Assembly: GCA_944474755.1 (NCBI GenBank)
Contig: OX104116.1
Span: 3,207,494-3,271,493 of the forward strand
Length of the DNA stretch: 64,000 nucleotides
Source: Limnoperna fortunei
Lineage: Eukaryota; Mollusca; Bivalvia; Mytilida; Modiolidae
Direction of reading: 5' to 3'
The position numbers were made by a program, and so were the translations under genes. Shown here piece by piece: positions 25,886-39,400 of the stretch. Each line of letters begins with the position of its first letter. The stretch's first letter is position 1. A model generated the notes under the pieces. That model had not been told where the DNA came from, searched no databases, and was given only the letters and a program-made list of their open reading frames with translations.

Positions 25886-27130
25886 AAAGAAGATGTTTTT
25901 GTTCAACAAATTAAATAAAATTTTTCCTGGTCTTAGATTTATGTTAGTCGAAACAAATTCTAAAATTTTGTTGAATTCCTTTCAGCAGTTTTCAAGAAAT
26001 GCATGAAAACATACAAAGACCTCACATGCGCGTTATCATGAAAAATTAGCTTGGTGATCAAGAAATGCATTATTCCTTAATTTTTCAATTTCTTAGTTGC
26101 AGATGTAAATAGCAAGCTTGGCAATAGACATCCAACACAAATAGACTTATTTCACACATAGAAAGGCACTAATTACATAATTTTATCAAACATTTTGCAT
26201 ATTTTTTAGTTTATTTCACATCCCCCCCCCACCTTTTTACAAAGTGAGATACTGAGTACCTTCAAACTGTTGGGATAAGACTTTTATCTCTTGAAATACA
26301 TTTCAATTAAGAAAAATAGTATGAAACTGTCCTAATTATGCACCTAGTACATCCTGATAAAGTTTTTGAGTTCAAATTTAAATTTATTGATATTCAGTTG
26401 TACCATGTTTTGGAGGTGTACATTAATAGTTTCTAAACTGAGACTAAAATTTTATGAATTTCATTAAATGTGTTCACTATTCCATTAAGCTTAATAGTCA
26501 AATGAACATTCCTTAATAAAAAAACCCACTAAAGTTCAAACTGGCATACAAAGAAACAAAATTATATCTTGCTTTGGTATGAAATTGCAAAAATTGGCCA
26601 ATTTCCCATTACTGCTCATGTTTAAGGAATTTTTGACAGAAGTACCATAATCTCAAGGCCCAATTATCTTAACAAGTACAATTATTGCATATGGTTACTA
26701 GTTTACTAACAAATTTACCCCTAGCAAGCATCAGATTAGAAAATAAATAATTTTAGTATTAACCCATGCCAGCAATGTAACCGACTTAAGCCGCAGGTGT
26801 AAAATTGACAAATACATCTTAAATACACTATTTTTCTGCATACTAGAATGTCTACCAGTTCTAGTTTTATACATTTTGACCCTTTCATTACATCCAAAAC
26901 CTAAAACAGGAGTTTATTTAAATTAAAGCACATTCTACTAAGATCGGACCACTGCAGACCCCATAATTTCATACAATATTACATAATACCATATTTAGGC
27001 TGAAATTTGACCCCCCTATAGGTTTTGGCTCTGATAAGCAATTTAAATGATAGTCTTGGTGATTTACCTTCTTTCAGTACCATTTTTATCAAAAGAAAAA
27101 GAAGTTGATATACCTGTCTATGGCCTCTTC
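25886..27130. other. 1.24-kb unique segment between two TIR elements
   Basis: AT-rich sequence with a short poly-C run at about 26222-26231. No gene, RNA or tandem repeat is visible. Together with the flanking 470-bp copies it forms a 2.2-kb block inside the 30-bp array: array words ACATCT and AAACACATG sit directly on either side of the block. Confidence 0.6.
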
Positions 27131-27600
27131 AGGTGTAGGACCACCATAGTTTTTCTACTCTTCGGCTATATTAAAATTTGATAATTTTGACTTATCCTAG
27201 AAAATTTACCTTTGTTTCAAATTAAGTGACACTTCTGTCCCCTATAAAAATGCACTGGCTGAACATTCTGTCAAAATTTCACAATATGTTTCTTGGCATA
27301 TAAGAAAAAACGCTCAACCTGAAGTCCACGTGGTCTACAAATATACTTACACTTTCTATTTCAGTCCAAAAATAGTGCTTGTCCCTAATTGACTCTCAAC
27401 ATTTTTATGTTCATTTAAAACCAATAAAACTTTATCCTCAAGTTTCCTAGAATATTCAGCTTTTCAAAAATACCAAATTTATCCTGGTATCATGTGCGGT
27501 TCAAATTCTATATGATGCAAGAGTGAACCTGTCTGTTGACTAGTACTACTTTTACGTACAACCTCTGGACTGGTTCCCGGTATTTGGTGGTCCTACACCT
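27131..27600. mobile_element. 470-bp TIR element, copy 2
   Basis: Direct-orientation near-copy of 25418-25885 with the same 16-bp terminal inverted repeats and only a few differences, so the two are young relative to each other. The right end is followed at once by AAACACATG, the 30-bp array word. The pair could be read as long terminal repeats, but the ends and flanks do not fit an LTR element well. Confidence 0.75.
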
Positions 27601-27930
27601 AAACACATGTATGCAACAATACAGATATCTAAACACATGTGTCCAACAATACAGACATCTAAACACGTGTATCCAATAATACAGACATCTAAACACGTGT
27701 ATCCAATATTACAGACATCTAAACACATGTGTCCAATAATACAGACATCTAAACACATGTATCCAATAATACAGACATCTAAACACATGTGTCCAATAAT
27801 ACAGACATCTAAACACATGTATCCAATAACACAGACATCTAAACACATGTATCCAATAACACAGACATCTAAACACGTGTATCCAATAATACAGACATCT
27901 AAACACATGTATCCAATAATACACTTTAAT
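27601..27930. repeat. 30-bp tandem array, right part (11 units)
   Basis: Very regular 30-bp units with ACACATGTATCC or ACACGTGTATCC and AATAATACAGACATCT. This continues the array at 24600-25412 beyond the 2.2-kb insertion. Stop-free frames on both strands (for example 27552-27938) result from the unit being ten codons long. Confidence 0.97.
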
Positions 27931-28244
27931 AAATACACATGTTGTACTTAAGTGAAACCAGTGCAATGGAAAATGTAATTCATTGATGTACAGTAGATTT
28001 AATTATTATCAAATGAGAACTCTTTATAAGTAGGTTTTCCACTGTACTTATGTTTTGGTCCTAAATCAAATAGCTCAGAAATTTTAAACACAGAATATTA
28101 CTTCTGTTATTCTAACTGACACAATACTAATTTCTGAATGAAAACTATGTCTAGAGACCATTTGTGTTACCAGTCTGTTCAGCTACATTAAATGAAGATT
28201 AGCCATTGGTGTAATACTACCAAAAGTCTGAGCCCATGGATACA
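27931..28244. other. Unique DNA between arrays
   Basis: No gene is visible. On the minus strand ATTAAA words (plus-strand TTTAAT near 27924 and 28007) could act as weak polyadenylation signals for the gene ending at 28962. That would make the 58-bp array part of its 3' UTR; this is inference only. Confidence 0.4.
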
Positions 28245-28935
28245 CGGTCTAACGGTAATTTGACAATTCAATTAAATCCATAATAACTAGCCCACTGAGC
28301 TACGATCTAATAGTAATTTGACAATTGAATCAAATCCTTGATAACGAGCCCACTGAGCCATTGTCTAACAGTAATTTGACAATGGAATCAAATCCTTCAT
28401 AACGAGCCCACAGAGCCATGGTCTAACAGTAATTTGACAATGGAATCAAATCCTTTATAACGAGCCCACTGAGCCATGGTCTAACAGTAATTTGACAATG
28501 GAATCAAATCCTTTATAACGAGCCCACTGAGCCATGATCTAACAGTGATTTGACAATGGAATCAAATCCTTTAAAACGAGCCCACTAAGACATGGTCGAA
28601 CAGTAACTTGACAATTGACTCAAACCCTTTATAACGGGCCCAATGAGCCATGGTCTAACAGTAATTTGACAATGGAATCAAATCCTTTATAACGAGCCCA
28701 CTGAGTCATGGTTTAACAGTAATTTGACAATTGAATCAATCTTTTATAACAAGCCCACTGAGTCATGGTCTAACAGTAATTTGACAATGGAATCAAATCC
28801 TTTATAACGAGCCCACTGAGCGATGATCTTACAGTAATTTGACAATTGAATAAAATCCTTTATAACGAGACCACTGAACCATGGTCGTACAGTAATATGA
28901 CAATGGAATCAAATCCTTTATAACGAGCTCAGTAC
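28245..28935. repeat. 58-bp tandem array just downstream of the gene's stop
   Basis: About 12 units of 58 bp, built from GAGCCCACTGAGCCATGGTC, TAACAGTAATTTGACAATGG and AATCAAATCCTTTATAAC. The spacing was checked at 28501 and 28559. It ends 26 bp beyond the stop codon of the minus-strand ankyrin gene, so it lies in the 3' UTR or immediate downstream flank. Confidence 0.95.
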
Positions 28936-28961
28936 AACGGAGACCTACCATTACTGTCACA

Positions 28962-30403
28962 TTACTCTGTCTTTACATCTTTATGTTTTAATAACTCTGA
29001 TACAATATTAATATGACCGTTGTAATATGCAATAGTAAGAGGTGATGTACCATCCTCTGTACACTTGTTTATATCACCATTACATTCTATCAGCCTTTTT
29101 AAGATGGGTAAATGACCATTCTTGCATGCTGTGAAGATAGGTGATGTACCATCCTCTCTACACTTGTTTATATCACCATTACATTCTATCAGCCTATTTA
29201 AGATAAGTAAATGACCATTCTGGCATGCTATGTAGATAGGTGATGCACCATTCTTCATACACATGTTTATATCACCATTACATTCTATCAGCCTATTTAA
29301 GACGGGTAAATGACCATTCTGGCATGCTATGAAGATAGGTGATGTACCATCCTCTGTACACTTGTTTATATCACCATTACATTCTATCAGCCTATTTAAG
29401 ATGGGTAAATGACCTCCTTGGCATGCTATGAAGATAGGTGATGTACCAGTCACTGTACACTTGTTTATATCACCATTACATTCTATCAGTCTATTTAAGA
29501 TGGGTAAATGGCCATTCTGGCATGCTATGTAGATAGGTGATGTACCATTCTCCGTACACTTGTATATATCACCATTACATTCTATCAGCCTTTCTAAGAT
29601 GGGTAAATGACCATTATAGCATGCTATGTAGATAGGTGATGTACCATCCTCTCTACACATGTTTACATCACCATTACATTCTATCAGCCTATTTAAGATA
29701 GGTACATGGCCTTGTTGGCATGCTATGAAGATAGGTGATGTACCATCCTCTCTACACTTGTTTATATCACCATTACATTCTATCAGTCTATTTAAGATGG
29801 GTAAATGGCCATTCTGGCATGCTATGTAGAGAGGTGATGTACCATCCTCCGTACACTTGTATATATCACCATTACATTCTATCAGCCTTTCTAAGATGGG
29901 TAAATGACCATTATGGCATGCTATGAAGATAGGGGAAATACCATCCTCTCTACACTTGTTTATATCTCCATTACATTCTATCAGTCTATTTAAGATGGGT
30001 AAATGGCCATTCTGGCATGCTGTGTAGATAGGTGATGTACCATCCTCTCTACACATGTTTATATCACCATTACATTCTATCAGCCTATTTAAGATGGGTA
30101 AATGGCCTTGTTGACATGCTATGAAGATAGGTGATGCACCATTCTTCATACACTTGTTTATATCACCATTACATTCTATCAGCCTATTTAAGATGGCTAA
30201 ATGACCATTTTGGCATGCTATGTAGATAGGTGATGCACCATTCTCCATACACTTGTTTATATCACAATTACATTCTATCAGCATATTTAAGATGGGTAAA
30301 TCGCCATTCTCACATGCTATGTGGATAGGTGATGTGCCATGTGTTGATTCAAACTTATCCTCATCCTCTTCCTGACATTTTATCAAATGAACCTTGATCT
30401 GAT
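28962..30403 (-). CDS. Exon 5: fourteen ankyrin repeats, last exon
   Basis: The acceptor is TATTGTGTTTCAG (AG at 30405-30404), so an apparent start at 30425 lies in the intron. A short acidic linker is followed by 14 repeats of 33 residues with the pattern GTSPIFIACQNGHLPILNRL, then IECNGDINKC; the last repeat is divergent (GHINIVSELLKH) and caps the array. Every inner repeat keeps three cysteines (IAC, IEC, KC or MC). The 99-bp DNA units are very alike: repeats 5 and 8 share ILERLIECNGDIYKCTE, and repeats 3 and 7 share the QQGH and NMCRE variants. That pattern indicates recent unequal exchange or gene conversion. Confidence 0.92.
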
Positions 30404-33400
30404 CTGAAACACAATATATGTACAAGCTGTGAAGTAGACTAACCCGATAATTGGGTCATTTCTAACTTGGATAGAATAATACATCCGATCATATTTATAC
30501 CTGCTAAGCTTACTTTTGGACTGGTATCGTCAAACAAATACATAAATATCAACCTATGTAAATGGAACAGCCAAGGATAGACATGGATAACATGCGTTCC
30601 ATATATATTATTTGTACATAGTAGTGTTGTTATAATTATTTTTATTAGACAACTATATTATTTTTATTTGTAATTGTATCAGTCTGCATCTGACTGATCC
30701 AGCACTTATTAAACGAGATTGTTGTTGCTATTTATAGATTACTTATATATCTATATATATATATATAAACAAAATTTTTTAAAGTGTTAAACTTTGTTTT
30801 CGCTTTAATTATGTATCTAGGTGTTGTTGTACATATTTTTAAACGAATTATATATATATATATATATAGACTTGAGAAGAGACTTCAAAAAGTTAATTAC
30901 AATAATCCGCTGTAAAGCGTATACAGTGTATTAAAGGCTATGTATAACGTTGACTTATTTTATATTATGGTATTTTAGTAAATATTATTATAATTCTGTA
31001 CCATCTATACTTTATAAAATTATAATTGGTAACATTGTAACAAATATTGACTTCTAGTATGTAAATTGTTATTGTAATAACAGATACAAAATAAAACTGG
31101 AAAATAAAAGAAACTTGTGTTGTTGTTTAAATCATGAAATAAAACAATACCTTCAAAGGTAAATATTAGGACAATTGAGATATTTATTACATCTAAATCT
31201 ATATAATGATCACAGGTAGCCAAAAGGTAATACCCAGCTATATTTTGATTACATTGCTTACACATACATCTTGATGTATGGGTATTTGCAATAAAATACT
31301 GACTGATAGGATGAACCAGATTTCTTACAAAAGGCTGAGCCTGATTTACTGAGAGAGAGGTGGGGTAAAAGTTAATGACAAAAGAGATTGGATAGGCTTT
31401 ATTCTAATTCGGACATTTCCATGTCTTTTTGACAAAACCAGTGTGAAATAAGGTGCTCAATATCTGTTATTTCTGTATAGTCATGCTTGTCAAATCACTC
31501 TACCTAAATAAATCTTTGTTCTGTTTTTCCAACCAGCTCTACAAGGTAATCCAACTTGACCGATTAGTTTTATTGTCTAGATATAGCCTTGTCTACTTCC
31601 ACTGACAATGACAGAATCATAAAACAATTGATATTTATAGATTGAAATAGAACAAGTGAAAATGTAATTGTTTATGAATATGCAAGATTGGATACATAAC
31701 ATAAACAATCAATTGTTATAAATGCACAAGAATATAGTTTTACCTTGAATGAATTTAGGGATTATCTCCCTTGTTGTTATCTCCAAAATATCTACTTTTC
31801 CTTGAAGTTCTGTTATTTCTGAAAAATACAATGAAACGATATAAAAAAAACATGAGCCTTTGTCAGCACGATAACAAGTATGAACAACCTGGACCTCAGT
31901 AACAAGGAGAGACTGTCTACTAGTAAATATCTAGACAGTTTTCACCATGGTAACAAGAACAGACAATCCAGACATATGTAACAAGGACACGCAGTCTAGA
32001 CCTAGGTAAGATTAAACCAGAGGTCTCGGTGGCCGTGTGGTTAAGGTAGTTCGCCTACTATTGGTCTGTTAACACTGACATTGCGGCTTCGATTCTCCCT
32101 GCAGGCAGGGTGTACTCGAATCCAATCTTAATTGACAAGGATTGCCAATTTTCGTACCGCAGGTCGGGGGTTATCTCCGGGTATTCCGGCGTCCTCCCCC
32201 AATAAAAACTGGACGCCATGATCTACCTGAAAAATTACTAAAAGTCGCGTTAAAACACCATTCAAACAAACAAACAAACAAACAAGATTACACCTGTGTA
32301 ACAAGGACAGATAGCTTGAACCTAAATAACAAGGACAGATGGCCTTCACCTTGGTAACAAGAATAGGCAGCAAGAACCTCGGCAACAAGGACAGACATCC
32401 TTCACCTTGGTAACAAGGTAACCTAGACCTCAGTAACGAGGACAGATTTGACCTTGGTAACAATAGTCTTCACCTTGGTAACAAGGAGAGACAGGCTGGA
32501 CCTAGGTAACAAGGGCAGACAGCATTCACCTTGGTAACAAGGGCAGACAGCATTCACCTTGGTAACAAGGTAACTCAGACCTCAGTAACAAGGTAACCTA
32601 GACCTCAGTAACGAGGACAGATTTGACCTTGGTAACAATAGTCTTCACCTTGGTAACAAGGAGAGACAGGCTGGACCTAGGTAACAAGGGCAGACAGCAT
32701 TCACCTTGGTAACAAGGGCAGACAGCATTCACCTTGGTAACAAGGGCAGACAGCATTCACCTTGGTAACAAGGGCAGACAGCATTCACCTTGGTAACAAG
32801 GGCAGACAGCATTCACCCTGGTAACAAGGGCAGACAGAATTCACCTTGGTTGGTAACAAGGGCAGACAGCATTCACCTTGGTAACAAGGGCAGACAGCAT
32901 TCACCTTGGTAACAAGGACAGACAGCATTCACCTTGGTAACAAGGACAGACAGCATTCACCTAGGAATGGCTAGATTTCTTACAAAAGGCTGAGCCAAAT
33001 GTTACGACATCGTCGCAAACCCATGTCCGGTCGCGTTCTTGATTTGCTACCACTTACCGACCGTGGGCACACTTGCACATATTTTATGGTTTCCTGAATA
33101 TTCACTAAATTTAATTATTCAATGGGAACGATGTTTATTGGATAAAACATTTTTATCCGAAACTACGTATGTTATGTCTTTTTTTTAAATTAGTTGTCAC
33201 GCTTTACCGGAAGTAAAGGCAACTAATCAAAATAGGACATTTAATATTCTTGAAAACAAGAAAATATCTACAAGTGTGCCCACGGTCGGGAAGTGGTAGC
33301 AAATGCACCAGATCTATGAAAGAGATTGTACGAAACTTTATGTAAGACGCTAAACCAGGAACCACCTTTTGAGAATAATTATAAATCACTCTACCTAACT

Positions 33401-36400
33401 AAATCTTTTTCTATTTGTAGAACCTATTTGTGAAAAGAAAGCGAATCTGGACCTAGGTAACAAACATAGACAATATGGACATAGGTAATAAGTACATAAA
33501 GTCTGGACCTAGGTAACAAGTACAGACAATATGGACCTAGGTTACAAATAACAAGTACAGTCTGGACCAGGTAACAAGTACAGACTATCTGGACCAAGGT
33601 AACAAGTACAGAAAGTCTGGACCCAGGTAACAAGTACAGAAAGTCTGCACCTAGGTAATAAGTACAGAAAGTCTGGACCTAGGTAATAAGTACAGAAAGT
33701 CTGGACCTAGGTAATAAGTACAGACAATCTGGACCTAGGTAACAAGTACAGACTATCTGGACCTAGTTAATGAATACAGAAAGTCTGGACCTAGGTAATA
33801 AGTACAGAAAGTCTGGACCTAGGTAACAAGCACAGACTATCTGGACCTAGGTAATAAGTACAAACTATCTGGACCTAGGTAACAAGTACAGACTATCTGG
33901 ACCAAGGTAACAAGCACAGACAATCTGGACCTAGGTAACAAGTACAGACAATCTGGACCTAGGAAACAAGTACAGACTACCTGGACCTAGGTAACAAGCA
34001 CAGACAATCTGGTCCTAGGTAACAAGCACAGACAATCTGGACCTAGGTAACATGTACAGACAATCTGGACCTAGGTTACAAGTACAGACTATCTGGACCT
34101 AGGTAATAAGTACAGAAAGTCTGGATCTAGGTAACAAGCACAGACAATCTGGACCTAGGTATCAAGTACAGACAATCTGGACCTAGGTAACAAACACAGA
34201 CAATATGGACCTAGGTAATAAGCACAGACTATCTGGACCTAGGTATCAAGTACAGACTATCTGGACCTAGGTAACAAGCACAGACAATCTGGACCCAGGT
34301 AACAAGCACAGACTATCTGGACCTAGGTAACAAGTACAGACAATCTGGACCTAGGTAACAAGTACAGACTATCTGGACCTAAGTAACAATACAGACAGTG
34401 TGGACCTAGGTAACAAGTACAGACTATCTGTACCTATGTAACAAGTGCAGACAATCTGGAGCTAGGTAACAAGCACAGACAATCTGGACCTAGGTAACAA
34501 GTACAGACTATCTTGACCTAGGTATTAAGCACAGAAAGTCTGGACCAAGGTAAAAAGTACAAAAAGTCTGGACCTAGGTAACAAGCACAGACAATCTGGA
34601 CCTAGGTAATGAGTACAGAAAGTCTAGGTCTAGGTAACAAGTACAGAAAGTCTGGACCTAGGTATTAAGTACAGACTATCTGGACCTAGGTAACAAGTAC
34701 AGCCTTCACCTGGATAACAAGTACAGACAATATGGACCTAAGTAACAAGTACAGACAATCTGGACCTAGGTAATTAGTACAGAAAGTCTGGACCTAGGTA
34801 ACAAGCACAGACTATCTGGACCTAGGTAACAAGTACAGACTACCTGAACCTAGGTAACAAGTAAAGACTATCTGGACCTAGGTAACAAGCACAGACAATG
34901 TGGACCTAGGTAATAAGAACAAAAAGTCTGGACCTAGGTAACCAATACAAATAATCTGCACCTAGGTAACAAATACAGACTATCTGGACTTAGGTAACAA
35001 GTACAGACAATCTGGACCTAGGTAACAAGTACAGACTATCTGGACCTAGGTAACAAGTGCAGACAATCTGGACCTAGGTAACAAGCACATACAATCTGGA
35101 CCAAGGTAACAAGTACAGACAATCTGGACCTAGGAAACAAGCACAGACAATCTGGACCTAGGTAATGAGTACAGAAAGTCTAGGCCTAGGTAATAAGTAC
35201 AGAAAGTCTGGACCTAGGTATTAAGTACAGACTATCTGGCCCTAGGTAACAAGTACAGCCTTGACCTGGGTAACAAGTACAGACAATATGGACCTAGGTT
35301 ACAAGTACAGACGATATGAACCTAGGTATCAAGTACAGACGATCTGGACCTAGGTAACAAGTACAGACGATATGAACCTAGGTAACAAGTACAGACTATC
35401 AGGACCTAGGTAACAAGTACAGACTACATGAACCTAGGTAACAAGTACAGACTATCTGGACCTAGGTAACAAGCACAGACAATCTGGACCAAGGTAATAA
35501 GTACAGAAGGTCTGGACCTAGGTAACAAAGTACAGATAATCTGGACCTAAGTAACAAGTACAGACTATCTGGACCTAGGTAACAAGCACATACAATCTGG
35601 ACTTAGGTAACAAGTACAGACTACCTGAACCTAGGTAACAAGAACAGACTATCTGGACCTAGGTAACTAGCACAGACAATCTGAACCTAGGTAATAAGTA
35701 CAGAAAGTCCGGACCTAGTTAACAAATACAAATAATCTGGACCTTGGTAACAAATACAGGCTATCTGGACCTAGGTAACAAGTACAGACAATCTGGACCT
35801 AGGTAACAAGTACAGACTATCTGGACCTAGGTAACAAGTGCAGACAATCTGGACCTAGGTAACAAGCACATACAATCTGGACCAAGGTAACAAGTACAGA
35901 CAATCTGGACCTAGGTAACAAGTACAGACTATCTGGACCTAGGTATTAAGTACAGAAAGTCTGGACCAAGGTAATCAGTACAAAAAGTCTGGACCTAGGA
36001 AACAAGCACAGACAATCTGGACCTAGGTAATGAGTACAGAAAGTCTAGGCATAGGTAATAAGTACAGAAAGTCTGGACCTAGGTATTAAGTACAGACTAT
36101 CTGGCCCTAGTTAACAAGTACAGCCTTGACCTGGGTAACAAGTACAGACAATATGGACCTAGGTTACAAGTACAGACGATATGAACCTAGCTAACAAGTA
36201 CAGACGATCTGGACCTAGGTAACAAGTACAGACGATATGAACTTAGGTAACAAGTACAGACTATCAGGACCTAGGTAACAAGTACAGACTACCTGAACCT
36301 AGGTAACAAGAACTGACTATCTGGACCTAGGTAACTAGCACAGACAATCTGGACCTAGGTAATAAGTACAGAAAGTCTGGACCTAGTTAACAAATACAAA

Positions 36401-39400
36401 TAATCTGGACCTTGGTAACAAATACAGACTATCTGGACCTAGGTAACAAGTACAGACAATCTGGACCTAGGTAACAAGTACAGATGATATGGACCTAGGT
36501 AACAAGCACAGACAATCTGGACCTAGATAACAAGCACAGAATATCTGGACCTAGGTAATAAGTACAGACAATCTAGACCTAGGTAACAAGTACAGACTAT
36601 CTGGACCTAGGTAACAAGTACAGACTACCTGAACCTAGGTAACAAGTACAGACTATCTGGACCTAGGTAACAAGCACAGACAATCTGGACCTCGATAACA
36701 AGCACAGAATATCTGGACCTAGGTAACAAGTACAGACAATATGGACCTAGGAAACAAGTACAGACAATATGAACCTAGGTATCAAGTACATACAATCTGG
36801 ACCTAGGTAACAAGTACAGACAATCTGGACCTAGGTAACAAGTACAGACAATCTGGACCTAGGTAACAAGTACAGAATATCTGGACCTAGGTAACAAGTA
36901 CAGACAGTGTGGACCTAGGTAACAAGTACTGCCTTGACCTGGGTTACAAGTACAGACAATATGGACCTAGGTAACAAGTACAGACGATATGAACCTAGGT
37001 AACAAGTTCAGACTATCTGGACCTAGGTAACAAATACAGACAATCTGGACCTAGGTAACAAGTACAGACTATCTGGACCTAGGTAACAAGTACAGATAGT
37101 GTGGACCTAGGTAACAAGTACAGACTATCTGGACCTAGGTAACAAGTACAGACAATCTGGACCTATGTAACAAGTACAGACTATCTGGACCTAGGTAACA
37201 AGTACAGACAGTGTGGACCTAGGTAACAAATACTGCCTTGACCTGTGTTACAAGTACAGACAGTATGGACATAGGTAACAAGTACAGACGATATGAACCT
37301 AGGTAACAAGTACAGACTATCAGGACCTAGGTAACAAGTACAGACTACATGAACCTAGGTAACAAGTACAGACTATCTGGACCTAGGTAACAAGCACAGA
37401 CAATCTGGACCAAGGTAATAAGTACAGAAGGTCTGGACCTAGGTAACAAAGTACAGATAATCTGGACCTAAGTAACAAGTACAGACTATCTGGACCTAGG
37501 TAACAAGCACATACAATCTGGACTTAGGTAACAAGTACAGACTACCTGAACCTAGGTAACAAGAACAGACTATCTGGACCTAGGTAACTAGCACAGACAA
37601 TCTGAACCTAGGTAATAAGTACAGAAAGTCCGGACCTAGTTAACAAATACAAATAATCTGGACCTTGGTAACAAATACAGGCTATCTGGACCTAGGTAAC
37701 AAGTACAGACAATCTGGACCTAGGTAACAAGTACAGACTATCTGGACCTAGGTAACAAGTGCAGACAATCTGGACCTAGGTAACAAGCACATACAATCTG
37801 GACCAAGGTAACAAGTACAGACAATCTGGACCTAGGTAACAAGTACAGACTATCTGGACCTAGGTATTAAGTACAGAAAGTCTGGACCAAGGTAATCAGT
37901 ACAAAAAGTCTGGACCTAGGAAACAAGCACAGACAATCTGGACCTAGGTAATGAGTACAGAAAGTCTAGGCATAGGTAATAAGTACAGAAAGTCTGGACC
38001 TAGGTATTAAGTACAGACTATCTGGCCCTAGTTAACAAGTACAGCCTTGACCTGGGTAACAAGTACAGACAATATGGACCTAGGTTACAAGTACAGACGA
38101 TATGAACCTAGCTAACAAGTACAGACGATCTGGACCTAGGTAACAAGTACAGACGATATGAACTTAGGTAACAAGTACAGACTATCAGGACCTAGGTAAC
38201 AAGTACAGACTACCTGAACCTAGGTAACAAGAACTGACTATCTGGACCTAGGTAACTAGCACAGACAATCTGGACCTAGGTAATAAGTACAGAAAGTCTG
38301 GACCTAGTTAACAAATACAAATAATCTGGACCTTGGTAACAAATACAGACTATCTGGACCTAGGTAACAAGTACAGACAATCTGGACCTAGGTAACAAGT
38401 ACAGATGATATGGACCTAGGTAACAAGCACAGACAATCTGGACCTAGATAACAAGCACAGAATATCTGGACCTAGGTAATAAGTACAGACAATCTAGACC
38501 TAGGTAACAAGTACAGACTATCTGGACCTAGGTAACAAGTACAGACTACCTGAACCTAGGTAACAAGTACAGACTATCTGGACCTAGGTAACAAGCACAG
38601 ACAATCTGGACCTCGATAACAAGCACAGAATATCTGGACCTAGGTAACAAGTACAGACAATATGGACCTAGGAAACAAGTACAGACAATATGAACCTAGG
38701 TATCAAGTACATACAATCTGGACCTAGGTAACAAGTACAGACAATCTGGACCTAGGTAACAAGTACAGACAATCTGGACCTAGGTAACAAGTACAGAATA
38801 TCTGGACCTAGGTAACAAGTACAGACAGTGTGGACCTAGGTAACAAGTACTGCCTTGACCTGGGTTACAAGTACAGACAATATGGACCTAGGTAACAAGT
38901 ACAGACGATATGAACCTAGGTAACAAGTTCAGACTATATGAACCTAGGTAACAAATACAGACAATCTGGACCTAGGTAACAAGTACAGACTATCTGGACC
39001 TAGGTAACAAGTACAGATAGTGTGGACCTAGGTAACAAGTACAGACTATCTGGACCTAGGTAACAAGTACAGACAATCTGGACCTATGTAACAAGTACAG
39101 ACTATCTGGACCTAGGTAACAAGTACAGACAGTGTGGACCTGGGTAACAAATACTGCCTTGACCTGTGTTACAAGTACAGACAGTATGGACATAGGTAAC
39201 AAGTACAGACGATATGAACCTAGGTAACAAGTACAGACTATCTGGACCTAGGTAACAAATACAGACTACCTGGACCTGGGTAACAAGTACAGACAATCTG
39301 GACCTAGGTAACAAGTACAGACTATCTGGACCTAGGTATTAAGTACAGAAAGTCTGGACCAAGGTAATAAGTACAGAAAGTCTGGACCTAGATAACAAGT

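Noticed and set aside
25418..27600. LTR retrotransposon with 470-bp LTRs
   Set aside because: No primer-binding site, polypurine tract or gag/pol frame lies between the copies. The ends are long inverted repeats, and no target duplication surrounds the pair.
27552..27951. 114- and 128-codon frames on both strands in the 30-bp array
   Set aside because: The unit is ten codons long, so frames stay open on both strands by arithmetic. No coding signal beyond the repeat.
30404..30425. Translation start of the ankyrin protein at 30425
   Set aside because: A good acceptor (TGTGTTTCAG) lies inside it and the exon phase matches exon 4, so these bases are intron.
32019..32110. A true tRNA gene
   Set aside because: A and B boxes are present, but the sequence runs on into a SINE core and a CAAA tail with target duplication; no proper acceptor stem pairs.
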